Assembly: GCF_954871325.1 (NCBI RefSeq)
Contig: NC_088776.1
Span: 20,646,052-20,710,051 of the forward strand
From: Gordionus sp. m RMFG-2023
Lineage: Eukaryota > Nematomorpha > Gordioida > Chordodea > Parachordodidae
Direction: 5' to 3'
DNA length: 64,000 bases
Positions 1-12,269 of this stretch are shown piece by piece. A program made the translations under genes and the position numbers. The notes under the pieces are model-generated. The model worked only from the letters and a program-made list of their open reading frames with translations. It ran no database searches and was not told the DNA's origin. How positions within the stretch are numbered: the stretch's first letter is position 1; each line of letters begins with the position of its first letter.

Positions 1-66
1 GTATTTATTTTTATATTGTTTGTGTATAAAATTTTCAAATATGTTTATTTTACAATATAGTGTCCT

Positions 67-2037
67 CAGGGTTGGGCAAATTTTCAGAAAATTGTATTCG
101 GATACAGATACTTTATAAAATTTTGTATTTACGATACTTGTAATAGTCAAAATCAAAATGTATAAAGCTTTATTTTCTTATCTATAATATAAATTTATAA
201 AAAATATTTAAAATAAATTGTAGAAAATAACAAATTTATTATAAAAGATAATGCGATATTCCATTTAATAATTATATAATTAGTAAATAATAATAAATCA
301 GCATCATTTTTTAATATTATTAATTTTTCAAATGATTTATCGTTCAATCTTTGACGATTTGGTCTATTAACCATATTAGCAAAGTTAAATAATCTTTCAA
401 CGGGGGCTGAGGAGGGTAATATTGTGTTATATTTAATAAATATTTCTTTTATATATTTATAACTATATAACATATTTATACTCCGCCTGTCATCTTTCAT
501 ATAATTTAGGACCTCTATTTCAATATCATTTATTGAATTATTAGAATTGGATGTGGTACTTTTAAGGCAAAAGTAATCATCATCTTAACCAATTGAAGAT
601 TTTGTTGAAGTTTTAATTTCAATATCATTTTTAAAAACAATTAAAACTTCATGTAATAACAAATCCTGAAGGTATTTTTTTTCTTTTTCACCATCAATCC
701 AACGATTTTTAAAATAGGGATGAGAAATAGTTGCCAAAAATGCACTTTTAAAATTGTTATCAAAATCATATATATTTTTAAATCTTTTATTTAAATAATT
801 TTCTATGGCAATAGCTAATGGTTTGCAAAATTGTAGATTGGTTTGAATTAAATTTGTAATTTTTTTTAAGGACATTTAAAATTGGAGCTGATTCTCCATA
901 ATAGCAGTTGATTTCACTCTGTATTTTGTCAATCGCTATAGCCAATGGGGCCATTATATTGCAATATTCTTCTAAATATTGAATTTCAATATCTCTTAAT
1001 TTAGGAAATTCTAATTTTTGACATAATTTAGGAAGTTCGCCTTTAAATTTTAATAAACTATGAAGACTATCATACAAACTATTTTATCTAATATGCAACA
1101 AGGTGTAACTAATTGTTTTCCTAAAACTGCTTTGATAAGTTCTGCAGTTTTAGGCCTATTATTTGCATTCCATAACTTAGTACATTTAGCTATTGCAGGA
1201 TGATGAATTTTAAAAATGCTAGGAGAATCCTTAAGAGCTCTCTAGACATCTGTTGTGGCAATTAGATTTATCGTATGGCACAAACAACGAATGTGTTTAG
1301 GCAATGTTATTGAGGTTTCTTTAGACCCTTAAATAAACAAATAAATTTACAATATCATAATAAATTTTAAAGAAGTATTAAATAATACTTTCAATGATTT
1401 CGAATTGTATACATTCATCATCATTGATGTCAAAGTCATTCTCTACAGCTTCCATAGAATATCCAAACTCCTTGAAAGCTTTCTTAAAGTTAGAGCCGTT
1501 ATCTGTAACAGTTGCTATAACTTTTTCGTCAATACCAAAGTCACGATGAATTTCTTTATTCTGATCATCTTGAAGTACTTCAAAAAATTTGCCATTAAGT
1601 ATGCTTAGTTTAAATTTATTGTTATAATTTTCGGTTTAATAATCATCTGAAGACGAAGATAAACATATTTTCTATTTTCTTCTTCCGTAATTTTAAAATA
1701 GACAGATATAAAACGATTCAAATATGGTAGTTCTAATTGTTAGCAAATTGCTATTTGACGACCAACGTCATATATCAAAAATAATCTTAAAATATCTAAA
1801 TTTTGATTAAATTTTTCTTTTAAATCTTAAAACAATATCATTTTAAATTTTAATACTATTTAAATTAACCAATATAAATTTTTTTTAAAAGTATCTGTAT
1901 CTTTTTGAATACAAAGTTGGTTAAGATACAAATAATTTTAAATAATATGTATCTTAGATACTAGATACTTTCCAAAATTTTAAAAAAGATACAACTTGTA
2001 TCTTAGATACAAATATCCGCGATACTGCCCAACCCTG
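67..2037 (-). mobile_element. hAT transposon with perfect 8-bp target duplication
   Basis: Terminal inverted repeats CAGGGTTGGGCA (67-78) and TGCCCAACCCTG (2026-2037) are flanked by identical 8-bp duplications AGTGTCCT (59-66 and 2038-2045), the hAT hallmark. Subterminal repeats of GTATCTTAGATAC type crowd both ends, as expected for transposase binding sites. The body carries a decayed transposase on the minus strand. The element sits inside copy A of the long-inverted-repeat family. The perfect target duplication says the insertion is not very old, although the gene inside is broken. Confidence 0.93.
195..1545 (-). pseudogene. hAT transposase, decayed, nearly full length
   Basis: Read on the minus strand, pieces in several frames line up with the hAT transposase order. 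First comes a catalytic-core motif TDNGSNFKKAFKEFGYS near 1450-1530 with an acidic linker after it. Next comes LPKHIRCLCHTINLIATTDV near 1250-1315. Helical blocks follow: KLWNANNRPKTAELIKAVLG near 1100-1185, then 787-1077 and 585-875. The C-terminal dimerisation block LPSSAPVERLFNFANMVNRP lies near 350-420. Frames change several times and there is an in-frame stop after ATTDV, so no intact transposase can be made. The N-terminal zinc finger is not recognised. Confidence 0.85.
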
Positions 2038-2903
2038 AGTGTCCTAATAAAATCATATCTGTATGGGCTGCCTGCTCACATATCGCCCCAGGATATCATT
2101 CTTGATTATATTCAATTGATTTTTTAATTTTAGTCACAACACTATTCATATTTTTATTAAAAATTATATATTATAAAAAAAATTAATATAACGCCATCTA
2201 TATTGGATTTTTTTATTTATAAAAATTCAAATAAAATTGAAAAAACAAAAATGGTTATCGAGATTTTTTATTAAATCGTTTAATATAAAGGTAATAAACA
2301 TTTTTAGTAAATATCAACACCCAAAAAAAATCCCTTCCTAATAATGTTAATTTTTTATTTTTACCGGAAATAAGAAAACACTTGAAATTTTTTAATTTTT
2401 TTTTTATATTTTCCAACGTAAAATTTTAAGGGCTATAAAATGATATATACTTTGTAACTCTATCTCAAGTATTTTTTAAAATAACAAGATTTAATGAAAT
2501 CACGCACTTCGTGATTTTCAACTTTGAAGGCGTATATCTTTGGATCTGGTTAATATAGCAACTCTAAAATTTTAATTTTATTAACATTTACAACATAAAT
2601 AACTAACATGCCAAGTTTCATTCATTTTTGAGATGGTCGGCCGAATCGCTGATCAATTTGTCATGGAATTACCCATATATTTATTCATTGAATTTCAATA
2701 TTAAACCAATATAATATCAAATTTGTAATGGATAGTTAAAATCAAGACTACTTCTTTTTAAATATTGACTCCCAAGCACTAAATAATGGCAACCCTAAGC
2801 CAATATTTGTTTCTTAAGATTGGATCAATTTTTAAAGATATTTTTTCTAATTTGATATTAGATATGGACCCTCCTTCTTAATAATATTAAGCTAAATATT
2901 TAT

Positions 2904-4435
2904 GGGTGCTTCAGATGTTTCGATTTTAATATCGAATATTTCATTTTTTGAATAATATTAGCGAACATCAATTTCTGATTATTCGAATAAATTATTCGTA
3001 TCGAATGGTAATCATTATTCAATTGGTTAGTATAAATATTAATTTGAACGAATAATTTTACTTTTTCAAAATTTCATCTTAGATTTAATGTAGTTGTTTA
3101 TTTTAAAGATATAAATTATAATTGATTAAGATGTATATATTTTATAAAAATATGTTATTTATAAAAATATGTTATAAAATAAATTTCATCCAACTATAAC
3201 ATATTAATTGCACATATATTAAGTTTATGCATAACATTTAAAGCCAGTTTTTAAGACATGTATAATAAGATAACGCTTTTCGTAGGATTTTATCCGTCAT
3301 CATATAGCAAGTGGAGTGATGATTATTATTTAAAAAATTTGATAAATTTTACATACAATTACTTAAATATAATTTTAATTCAATTTTATTTTTAATAGGA
3401 TTACTTATATGTAAAATTTATAAAATTTTGTAATAATCATCACCTTGCTCTTAAATATTTAAACATAATTTATATTAGAGATCTGCAAAGTTAGGCAAGG
3501 CCTGTAACCGCCCCGAGTCCGTCGGGCATAATTCTATTTAAAATAATCGGGATCGGGCTGGGCCTAATATTTTTAAAAAAAATTCGGGCCGGGTCGGACC
3601 TTGAATATATCTAAATTTATCAATTTTATATTGAATTTTTTATGTAAAATAAAAATTTTTGATTTAATTTATTGAAACTAAACGCTATATAACATATGTC
3701 TTTTATAATTTCTAGATTTAAATAAATTCGGGACTGGCCGGTAAATTTTTTTAAAATAAATTTCGGGTTCGGGCCGGGGCGGCTAAACTCTTTAAAAAAA
3801 TTTCGGGTTCGGGCCGTGCCGTCAAAACTTTTTTAAAAAAATTTCGGGCCGGGCCGGGCTTGAAAAATAGGCCCGATGCAGATAACTAATTTATATAATC
3901 TTAATTTAAATAATGAGCAATTAGATTGTTAAAAAATTGTGATAAATTTTACATAGAATTACTAATATATAAATTTCAATTCAATTTATATCTTTATTAT
4001 GAGCAATTAATAAAAAATTGATAAATTTTACATACAATACAATTACTTAAAGAATACTATAAAATTATAAATTACCTTCACAATAAAAAATTCAATATGA
4101 AAAGTAAAAAATTAAAAAAGGAGGTTAATATAACACGTGATTAAATAAGATAATAGGATAGGACCAAAAATATGAAGCAAAATTATATCTACTTTGCACT
4201 TAAAATATGGAAAAAAAATAATAATCACAATTTCGGAAATTTTAAAAATAAGATATTAAGCTATAAACTAAAAATTTTATAAAAATAAACAAAAAATATC
4301 CGAATAATATTAGTGAATATTAAAATGGAATTATTAGACAAAGAATAATAACGATAATAACAAACAAATCATTAGATAAGTTAAATATTAATATAAAATA
4401 TCGAGTATCAAATATTAGTCACTACTTCCGAGCCC
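2904..4435. mobile_element. Candidate MITE rich in ATTCG motifs, interrupted
   Basis: The left edge (GGGTGCTTCAGATG at 2904) and the right edge (reverse complement GGGCTCGGAAGTAG, ending 4434) form a degenerate inverted repeat. Both lead into TATCGAATATT-like subterminal sequence, so this may be one old non-autonomous element. No clean target duplication was found. A younger hAT MITE (3476-3888) lies inside it. No coding potential is seen. Confidence 0.35.
3476..3888. mobile_element. hAT MITE, family B (GC-rich, GATCTGC tips)
   Basis: It begins TAGAGATCTGC and ends GCAGATAACTA, with identical 8-bp target duplications ATTTATAT at 3468-3475 and 3889-3896. The interior carries several CGGGCCGGG blocks separated by poly-A/T, a sharp GC contrast with the surrounding DNA. 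No ORF. Relatives lie at 31877-32249, 38857-39173, 43793-44092 and 59205-59600. Confidence 0.88.
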
Positions 4436-4609
4436 TAAATCATGAGTTTTATTAGGGAAACTCCGCTTATATGAAATTGATTAGATAGTAAATTAGTCTA
4501 GGAAAATAAACATTGATAGGGGTTTGAATCCAATGATAAGACAAAATGTCCAGAGAATTAAATATAATATATTTTTCATGTTTTGGGACATTTATTTATA
4601 TTTCCCTAA

Positions 4610-5165
4610 AAAAAATTGAGATAGGCCTGGGTTGTAATTATCTACTTTAAGGCCTAGACTGGGCCATATATTTTAAAATCAGCTTTCGAGTATGGGGACC
4701 TACCCAAGCAGACCTTGGTAAGTATAGATCTCTGGTATATATATAATATACTTATTCATATCATGAGTCCACAGGCCCAGCCCGACCAGGACCATGGTAA
4801 CATCATCAATGAAATATGGGCTCTGCCCATCGACTGAAAACTATTAATGTTTTATTTCCTTTTATTCTTCCATTTTTCTAATTGATTATCACAATTATAA
4901 ATTGAAATATAAAGAATAAGAAAAGTTTTCAAAAAAATGAGTAGTTGTGAAATAATTACTATTCATATCCATATATTTTGAAATAAATAGAATAAATATA
5001 TATAAACATCATTAAATTAGCAAAGTTATTAATAAATATTTAAATTTAACGCATATTAAATAGAGAATATAATATTTTAAAATTCGGACTGCAGGCCAGA
5101 TAAAATATTTGTCATCAGGCCGAGAGGGGGCTTGGGCCAACAAAATCGATTCTGTAGGTCTTTAA
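4610..5165. repeat. Degenerate GC-rich MITE remnants, family B-like
   Basis: Blocks such as GGCCTGGG, AGATCTCTG (about 4725-4735), GGCCCAGCCCGACC and a TCTGTAGGTCTT end near 5155 resemble worn copies of family B. Ends cannot be paired with confidence and no target duplication is visible. Confidence 0.35.
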
Positions 5166-5214
5166 AAAATTTAATCCTGGTCCATATTGAGCTTTAGAAA
5201 ATCTTTATAATTCA

Positions 5215-5285
5215 AAGAGACTTTAACGGGTAACTCGAACCTAAGATAACGTAAATCATAACCACTTAGCCAATTCAGCCATCTA
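5215..5285 (-). repeat. tRNA-like relic, possibly a SINE head
   Basis: On the minus strand there is an A-box-like TGGCTAAGTGG followed by a B-box-like GGTTCGAGT. The two boxes are about 31 bp apart start to start, shorter than the roughly 44 bp of a true tRNA, and no cloverleaf closes. It is therefore either a decayed tRNA-derived SINE or chance. No poly-A tail or target duplication was found. Confidence 0.3.
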
Positions 5286-5290
5286 CAAAT

Positions 5291-6927
5291 GATTATTTAC
5301 GGTAGGATTTAGTAAATCTAAACTTTGCGCTTTTTTTTTAAATTTGAAAGGACTGATTTTACGGTAGTATTCTAGCATATAGCCGTGCTGTGAATTTTTA
5401 AACTACTATTAATTTATATGAATTTTTTTATTATATTAAATTTCCTATAAATGTAAAAAAATATATAAATTTTGGCGAAGTTGTCCGAAAATCATAGTGT
5501 ATGTATTTTATACATTCCTTTAAAATCAAGTCTTTCGAAATTAAAAAAGGCATGATATGAATAATTTAAATCTAAAAATAAATCCGAGTCAATAAAATAT
5601 AGCCATAGATTTGCTAAAATACCAATATGATAATCTTCAATTTCTAAAATATAGATAGGTCTATCATTGAAGCAAGGGGAAGAGGGAAATCCCCCTTGAT
5701 AATTTTTTTGAATAAAAATGGATATTACTCTACCCCTACCATTTCTCATCCACAAATGAATAAAATAAATTATCATAATAACGCTAATAATTTTTTAAAA
5801 TAATGATTAGAAATTTAAAATTTTCCAGGAAAAGGTAATTAAAAACAAACTATATAATGTAAAATAAATATTAAATAAAGATAAATGTAACCCGAAAAAT
5901 GTTGGAACAAAATGAATCAAGGGGCAGGGGAATGAGGGCGAAGTCCCCTTAGGCGTCGCCTATGATTTGTTTATTTTTGTGTTAGTAGACCGTCAATTTA
6001 AATATTATAGATGAATAAATTATAAAATTTTGAGAAATTTATGAATAAATCAGTTGTTATAATCAAAATTGGTTAATTAATATAATAAAAATACCGATCG
6101 TGGGCTATCTGAGAAGCGTCTATTATATTTATTAATTTCAGCAGTAACTTTTTCTTTTTCGACATTGCTTACATCTGTTTCGTCATTTATTGTGGGAAAA
6201 CATGGAATTATAAGTGTAATCTGTCATTTAAAAAGTAATTGGTATAAAAATAGTAATAATCAGAAGGTCGTAGGAAGTATCTTGAGCTGGAACTATTTTT
6301 TCAAGAACGGCTCTTTCCTGTATATTTTTTTAAAAAATCCGACCAATCAGATCCGAATTTTTTTCTTATAAGATCAGCGTCCTCCAAATCCGTATTTAGA
6401 AATAGGTTCAAATCCGATCTGAAAACAGAAATGAAAATATTGGGTTTAGGTAAAGGTATGATTAAAGAAAGGAAATTAAAGTGATAGAAGAAAGCATAAA
6501 TTTTTACCGTTTTCCTATAAAAAATTTTTTATAAAGGTATTAGGATAACAATAAATTTAAAATTTTGTCGAAGTTTGAATCCGGCTTGAATCCTATAAAT
6601 TTTGTCCAAATGTAGATTTTGGTTAGATCGTACAGATCTTTGTGCTCTAATAAGTTTTTTAATTTATAATGCAATTTATTATGATCTAATAATAGACTAA
6701 AAATTTTAACGAATCAATTATATTGAAAATGGATCGAATCAGATCGGGCGGATATTTTTTTTAAAACCCGATTTAATATTTTTATTGTTTTTTGTTATTT
6801 TATATCAAAAATTTAAATTATTTGTAAGTTTAAAAAAATCGAATTATTTTAAAAGATAAAAATAGCTAAAAATTTGGTTTTTATTATATATTATTTGCAA
6901 CAAGAAACGGGTTTAAATATATTAACG
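5291..6927. other. AT-rich intergenic DNA, no gene seen
   Basis: Two G/C-rich scraps (5675-5700 GGGGAAGAGGGAAATCCCCC and 5920-5965 with AGGGCGAAGTCC and GGCGTCGCC) resemble tips of hAT-type MITEs. The open frames at 5492-5776 and 6165-6371 resemble no family I know and have no splice or promoter context. Confidence 0.5.
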
Positions 6928-7158
6928 AGTATAGTTAGGTAATTACTAGATTTTTGGCCGTTTAAGCCTTTTATTAGCCGGCTAAAAAATTAGCTAACCC
7001 GAGATTTTAGCCGAATAGCCTCGGGATTTTTCTTTAAAATATAGCAGCTCAATTTTGAAAAAAAATACAAGTATAAATTTAAAAGCCTTAATGTTAAAGG
7101 ACTTTCTCCGGTTGCGCCTGTAGATTGAGCCGATATTTAGCCATTACCCAACTATACT
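6928..7158. mobile_element. Small MITE with AGTATAGTT tips
   Basis: Inverted tips AGTATAGTTAGGTAATTAC (6928) and, on the other strand from 7158, AGTATAGTTGGGTAATGGC. The interior has repeated GCCGGCTAA / TTAGCCG motifs. No clear target duplication and no ORF. It lies 17 bp from a family C MITE. Confidence 0.55.
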
Positions 7159-7175
7159 AAAGGGTCACATTCAGT

Positions 7176-7356
7176 TAGCGTTGCTAAGCTATTCGATTTA
7201 CTCAATAAGCAAAATAAAATTAGCCAAGTGTGGAGATTTTGCTCAGATGAAAGTTGTATATCTATTGGCAAAATTTCGAGGCTTAGGCAATATTATTTTG
7301 GCTCTTAATTTAGCTGTTATAAAAAATCGACAAAATAGAGCCATTTAGCACCACTA
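7176..7356. mobile_element. hAT MITE, family C (about 200 bp)
   Basis: Begins TAGCGTTGCTAAGC and ends (reverse complement) TAGTGGTGCTAAATGGC. The flanks CATTCAGT (7168-7175) and CATTCAGC (7357-7364) match at 7 of 8 positions, a hAT-type duplication. Relatives occur at 31387-31602, 34198-34325, 36150-36369 and, truncated, near 56075. Confidence 0.7.
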
Positions 7357-8128
7357 CATTCAGCTAAACATTACCCCTATTTTAAATAAGATGATTAACT
7401 TTTGGAGAATTAAATAAACAAGATAAACGTAATCATTCGTTAAAATCAGTTGGTTTTTTTATTAGTAAATAGTGATTTTTTTTATGTTATTGGTTTAAAG
7501 ATAAATGCTAAATAGAAATCAATATAAATATCGGATTGGTTTTTAGCAATATGGGAAAGATCGGATCGAATCGGTGAAAAATTTGTGGATAGCATAGCCT
7601 ATATTTTAATGTAAATCTAATGGACTTACATTTTTTGCAAATAAAAACTATATGTAATGATATATCAGCAATACATTTAATTTTTTGCCGATATCATGGG
7701 ACCATATTATTTAACCACCATAAAAGTTAGCTGAATAACCTTATGATTTATTTACAAAATATTTAAATATTTTTTAGTTTACTAAACAATTAACAAAATA
7801 GTTTTAGAAAGCTGTCCCTTCGCCTACTTCCCTATTCTATGAAATTATTTTTATTATATTTTCCACTCTGAGGCCATTCTAAAAAAAGAGAACTTAACCA
7901 CAATTCGAAAAGAAGACAAAATCTCAAATTCAAAATTAATTTGATCCTAATTTAATATAGTATTTATTTGTATAAAAGTAGATGAATTTAAATAAAACAT
8001 GGTAACATTTTATATTAGTAAATTTTTAATATGGCACCAAGTATCAGGTAGTATCGATATCGGCAAAAAAAAGTGTTATAGCTTGTATCTTTCATAATAA
8101 AAATGATCAAAATTAAAAAGATAATTAT
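7357..8128. other. AT-rich intergenic DNA, no gene seen
   Basis: No open frame of note and no repeat with definable ends. It lies downstream of the RNF170-like gene, so missing 3' exons might be hidden here or further left, but none could be recognised. Confidence 0.45.
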
Positions 8129-8740
8129 TAGGGATGTACCGATAATTTTCATCGAATCGGGCCGATATAAAATTTTCCGATACAATAAAATGGCGTCATA
8201 ATTTTAAAAAAATATATTTCAAATTTCATATTTGTTTATTACTTATTTTGTAAATAGATCAATTTGTATTAATAAGTGATTTATCAAAAAAAAATTTACA
8301 TACCTTTTTAGATTCATGAATATAAACTAAACTGACCATTATAATATATTTTAATGACTTATGTTATGGTAGTTAAATTATAGATGTAATATTATTAGAA
8401 ATGGTATATGAGATGAGTAGATGGTAGTGATGAAAATCACTCCATTTGAACCGAAACCGTTTTTAAAAATCAGTAAAATATAAGTTTCAGAAAAAATAAT
8501 GCCTAAGTTTCGAGATTTCGCTAATAGATGTTCAAACCTTTGTGTCATCTATGAGCAAAATCTTCAGCTCGCTTAATATTTTCATGAATCTATTGATCTA
8601 TTTACATAATAAGTAATATTTGAAAATTAAAACGATTAGTATGTTTACAAAATACCAAATCAGATGATATCGGATCGATAATCGACGATATCAATTTAAT
8701 ATCGGATCGACCTCCAAAAAATGGTATCGGTACACCCCTA
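8129..8740. mobile_element. hAT MITE with TAGGGRTGTACCGATA tips
   Basis: Left tip TAGGGATGTACCGATA and right tip (reverse complement) TAGGGGTGTACCGATA are near-perfect inverted repeats. Flanks ATAATTAT and GTTATTAT agree at 6 of 8. GATATCGG motifs recur inside. The middle (about 8425-8600) resembles a family C MITE, suggesting an insertion within an insertion. No ORF. Confidence 0.72.
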
Positions 8741-8845
8741 GTTATTATTTTCTGATAGTTTTAAAAAAATTTTTATTTATATTAGATGGGAAATTTGAAT
8801 TTCCCAACCTACGGAATGAGGAAATTTAAATTTGATATTAATTAC

Positions 8846-11790
8846 TGTTTGTCTGCATACTGGACATGACATAGCTGATAAACCCCATCGACCATGTAGC
8901 CAGTAAAGCGTCAAACATTTTCCTGCATTAGATTATATAAATGATTTTGTTTAATTCATAAATTTATAATAACAATTAGGCCTTGGAAAGAATATTCAAT
9001 TCGTTTTTAGAATACGATTACAAATAATGATGTATATACATATTTTAAAAAAATTCTAATAACTTCATATATTCCCTTTTTATCAACAAATGAAATTTTA
9101 TAGTGTAAAATTATAAATTTTCGTAATATTGTCCAACGTAGGTAATTGTAAAAAGGCCAAATTTTTATTATTGAATCGAAACATATACTTTTAGAAACTG
9201 TTTTACATTAAACATAATACTTAAATTAACAAAAAGTAAAATACTAAACCATCATAAAAATCTTTTTAATAGAATTTCTTATTTTAACCAATGAAACAAC
9301 TCCGACAATATTATTTTGAGCGGGAGCCTATTGTATTAATTTTTATATAGATAAAAATATTTATTAACAGGATTATTATTAAATGATTCATTATGTTCGC
9401 ATATAATAAATAAAGTACTAGCCTTGTAAATAAATACACTGAGTAAAATAACTTACTACACCTGAAATTAAGTAGTCTATACAAAAAACTTACAGAAACG
9501 AATAACATAAGTATTTGATGTTAAAATATTGGAATATTAAATTGTTTGATTAGATTTAAATGATAAAAATCTATATATAGAACAAATTTATATTAATTAT
9601 AATTAGGCCTGTGAGCCGCCTCGCCAATATGCCGCTGCAGGTAATTTTTGACCACGCCGACACCGCCGCTAAAAATGTGTCGGCGCTCAATACACCGCCG
9701 CTAAAGTAAAAATTTAGCGGTATGATACATATTTTTATTATTAAATAATAATTATGGTATTTATGAATTATAATCAGTAGATGGAATAAAAGAAGTCAAT
9801 ATATATAAAATATCATTAAAAAAGTGAGAGATTTGCCTTAAGATTCAAAATTAGCGGATTGTGAAGATGTAATCGATATCGAAAATAGGAAATGCTTTGA
9901 ATAGATATCATTTACATCAGATATTTTAGATTTGGATGATAATGATCCATTTTGTAAAGATCGTTTTGGAGTTGATGATGTATATGAGAAAAAACATAGA
10001 ACCTTAAAATTAAATGTACCTACACGTTAGCATAGTATTTTAATAATGCTAGAAAGTGTGAATGTCAATAATAAAATTCCTATAAATATTCTATTAAATA
10101 GAATGGAGAAACCGGATATCATATTATTTAACTCCAATTAGGACTTAGAACATGAACTTTTAAATTTTCTTAGAACCTTCAAAATAACTGTTGAATTTTT
10201 ATCTGCCCAAAAAGGATATCTTATAAATTTATCCTTATTATTTTGTAGTGAAATTAAAAGTCATTTAATCTTAAAGGATTATGATAGTCCTCCCATGGCA
10301 TCTCATAAAATATATTTAATAATTTGATCAAAGATTTCCAATAACCGATTTTCAAATAGTATTTTAATACATAAATTACCCTTTGTTTTATTTTTTACTT
10401 AGGTGTCAGGACTCAAGAGAACTTTAGAATTCTCGTTTTCAATCTATAAACATAGTGAATAAATATTTAAAGGAAAAAAATATTTATGCAATTTTTATGT
10501 CAACACGCCACCTCTCTTTTGCCTTACGTGCACAACCGATGTGAAACCGGAGAAGTTAACTTCAGAATTCGATTATCTTAAGAAATTTTTGGAAGGGAAT
10601 TATGTCAGGTCCTAAAGGAAGGGAATGCCAAAAAAATAATTATTAGCTACCAAAAATTCATCAATTTATCATAAGAATGTAACAACAAAACTATTTAACT
10701 AGTCTAGAAAAAGAGTGTTATTCATTATTTTTGCCTTATTATTTATAGATAAAAGATGCCTTAGATCTATAGGGAAGATAAGAACATTGGATCTTCCTAA
10801 ACTTTCTATATTCACTAGAAAAGTCCTCTATGTTCCAGCTACGAGCACACATGCGTGTATTTTCCATAGCTGGGCTCACTCTGAACTCTAAAAAAGATCA
10901 TCATTATCTATAAATCTAAATAAAATAATATTTATATATGATAATTATAACTATAATTTAATTCGAAATTTGCATAATAAAGCATATATTTTATTTTAAA
11001 AGCGTTTCCAATAAATCAATAATTTTTTAATTAAAAAATTTAGGTTAGAAAAATAATTGACTCCGTCGCTAGCCGATAGTTTTAAAAATTGAAACACCAA
11101 CGCCGAAAAGGATGTCGTCACACAGGTCTAATTATAATTATTAGAGATATTAAAAATTTTTTGGCTTAAACCCGCCACTGTCCAGTAGCAAAACTAGGTT
11201 TAGCTCGATGATTTTCAAAAAAAGCTTATAAGGAAGAAATTTCAACACTTATTATATTCATTATTTTAATGGTAGCACCAAATTTAAATATTCAGCAAAT
11301 ACTTTCATAATTTAATTTATTCTATTTAATACAAAATATGATAAATGAATATTATGTCTCATCTTCTGAATTTTTTTAATATCTTTCTTATTTTTTAGGT
11401 TCATTCCATAATTAAAATATTCAATCAGGTAAATAAAAAAAGGAAGAATAGGAAGGAAATTTAACATCAATATTTTACAGGCCTATATTTTATTGATGAA
11501 TTTACCATTTGCCTTGCAGCATTCTATTAATTATATCTCATATCAAATAATTACCACAAAACATATGACCACAATTTGTCTCAACAGGGAAGTTAGAATT
11601 GCCTAAACATATAGGGCATTGAGAGTCACTATAATATCTTCTAAAATTTGGAGGTCTTAGGATTCTATCATCAAGTGGTGTTCCATCATCATTAAGAATA
11701 TTATTTTGATTGAGATGATCATTTGATTCTAATGGTAATATTTCATTATGTTCGTGATCAAGATTTGGTTGTATCACTTCTTGATTTAAA
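8846..11790 (-). CDS. RNF170: RNF170-like RING-finger E3 ligase, partial (two exons seen)
   Basis: Two minus-strand exons encode one C3HC4 RING. Exon 11555-11790 follows a polypyrimidine acceptor (TTTTTTTTTCTAG) and carries CPIC, then FPVETNCGHMFCG, and ends at a GTAATT donor. Exon 8922 to about 8846 follows a TGCAG acceptor and carries KCLTLYWLHGRWGLSAMSCP and then VCRQT. The phase-1 join keeps all eight zinc ligands in order. RNF170 is an ER-membrane ubiquitin ligase that acts on inositol trisphosphate receptors; its signature PVETNCGHLFCG...YW...SWLGAISCPICRQTV is closely matched. The preceding 60 or so residues are acidic and asparagine-rich. The N-terminal membrane segment and the C-terminal membrane segments are not found, so the gene is either incomplete or broken. 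The 2.6-kb intron (8923-11554) contains a hAT copy at 9604-11130. Confidence 0.8.
9604..11130 (+). mobile_element. hAT transposon with perfect target duplication, inside RNF170-like intron
   Basis: Tips TAGGCCTGTGAGCCGCC (left) and, reverse complement of the right, TAGACCTGTGTGACGAC. Identical 8-bp duplications ATTATAAT lie at 9596-9603 and 11131-11138. GC-rich CACCGCCGC motifs cluster at the left end. It is the same family as 29034-30688. The internal gene runs on the plus strand, opposite to the host gene. Confidence 0.9.
9830..10950 (+). pseudogene. hAT transposase relic (same family as 29296-30253)
   Basis: Plus-strand reading gives RTLKLNVPTR, a stop, then HSILIMLESV near 9995-10060. 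HELLNFLRTFKITVEFLSAQ (10150-10210) and LINLSLLFCSEIKSHLIL (10220-10275) follow. The C-terminal LPKLSIFTRKVLYVPATST is near 10790-10850 and a INLNKIIFIYDN ending is near 10940. Each block has its counterpart in the 29034 element. Several stops and frame changes break it. The N-terminal zinc finger and catalytic core are absent, so both copies descend from shortened or heavily worn elements. Confidence 0.8.
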
Positions 11791-11887
11791 CTAGAAAAAA
11801 AAATACAATTTATAAATTTGAAAAACATATACCTTTAATATAGGCTGAAATTATAGTTAACCACAAAGCGTGAAAGCGTGTCGCTTA

Positions 11888-11932
11888 CAAAATACATAAT
11901 GTTAAATCAATATTTTAACATTATGTATTTTG
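11888..11932. repeat. Perfect 19-bp hairpin
   Basis: CAAAATACATAATGTTAAA (11888-11906) is exactly complementary to 11914-11932, with a 7-nt loop. It lies about 100 bp upstream, in gene direction, of the RNF170-like exon. It could be a tiny MITE, a transcribed hairpin or chance AT palindromy; the perfect stem favours something recent. Confidence 0.75.
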
Positions 11933-12269
11933 CGGGCATAAAAATTGTATGATTTAAATAATGAGGACCAGGCTTAAGAATTTTTGAAAAATTTGGGGGC
12001 TGCGTTGTTAATCTCGTCATTCATTTATCAGCTGTTTTTAACAATATTTATAATTTATTAATCTTATAGCAATCTTGTAAAATTCAATTTCGTATATGTT
12101 GAATCAGATCTAATGGTATTCTTTCAGATCAAGACTTCTTTATGGCTTACCCAACACCTTTCAAAAATAATCATAATCTAATGGCATTTCAAGGCATTCG
12201 ACCTGTGAGTTATCAGCTGACTAAATAATTTTATTTTTTTAACATGTGCTCAGTGCTCATTTTTTCAAA

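Larger units (their letters stand above)
1..2675 (+). mobile_element. Long-inverted-repeat element, copy A (right half, cut by window start)
   Basis: Positions 1-66 joined to 2046-2675 match, with modest divergence, the two arms of the element at 17052-20169 (direct to the right arm, reverse complement to the left arm). The right tip reads GGAATTACCCA, followed by TA, in agreement with the other copy. The shared interior includes a palindromic motif around 2500-2520 (AATCACGCACTTCGTGATT) and the stretch at 2330-2480. No coding sequence is visible, so it is a non-autonomous element. A hAT transposon at 67-2037 splits it. The left half lies outside the window. The TA duplication suggests a Tc1/mariner-type mover, which is inference. 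Confidence 0.7.

Noticed and set aside
4478-4530. B-box-like GGGTTTGAATCCAATG as a tRNA or SINE
   Set aside because: No convincing A box or stem at the right distance.
5492-5776. 94-codon minus-strand frame as missing C-terminal exons of the RNF170-like gene
   Set aside because: Its sequence lacks the hydrophobic segments and motifs of the RNF170 C-terminus.
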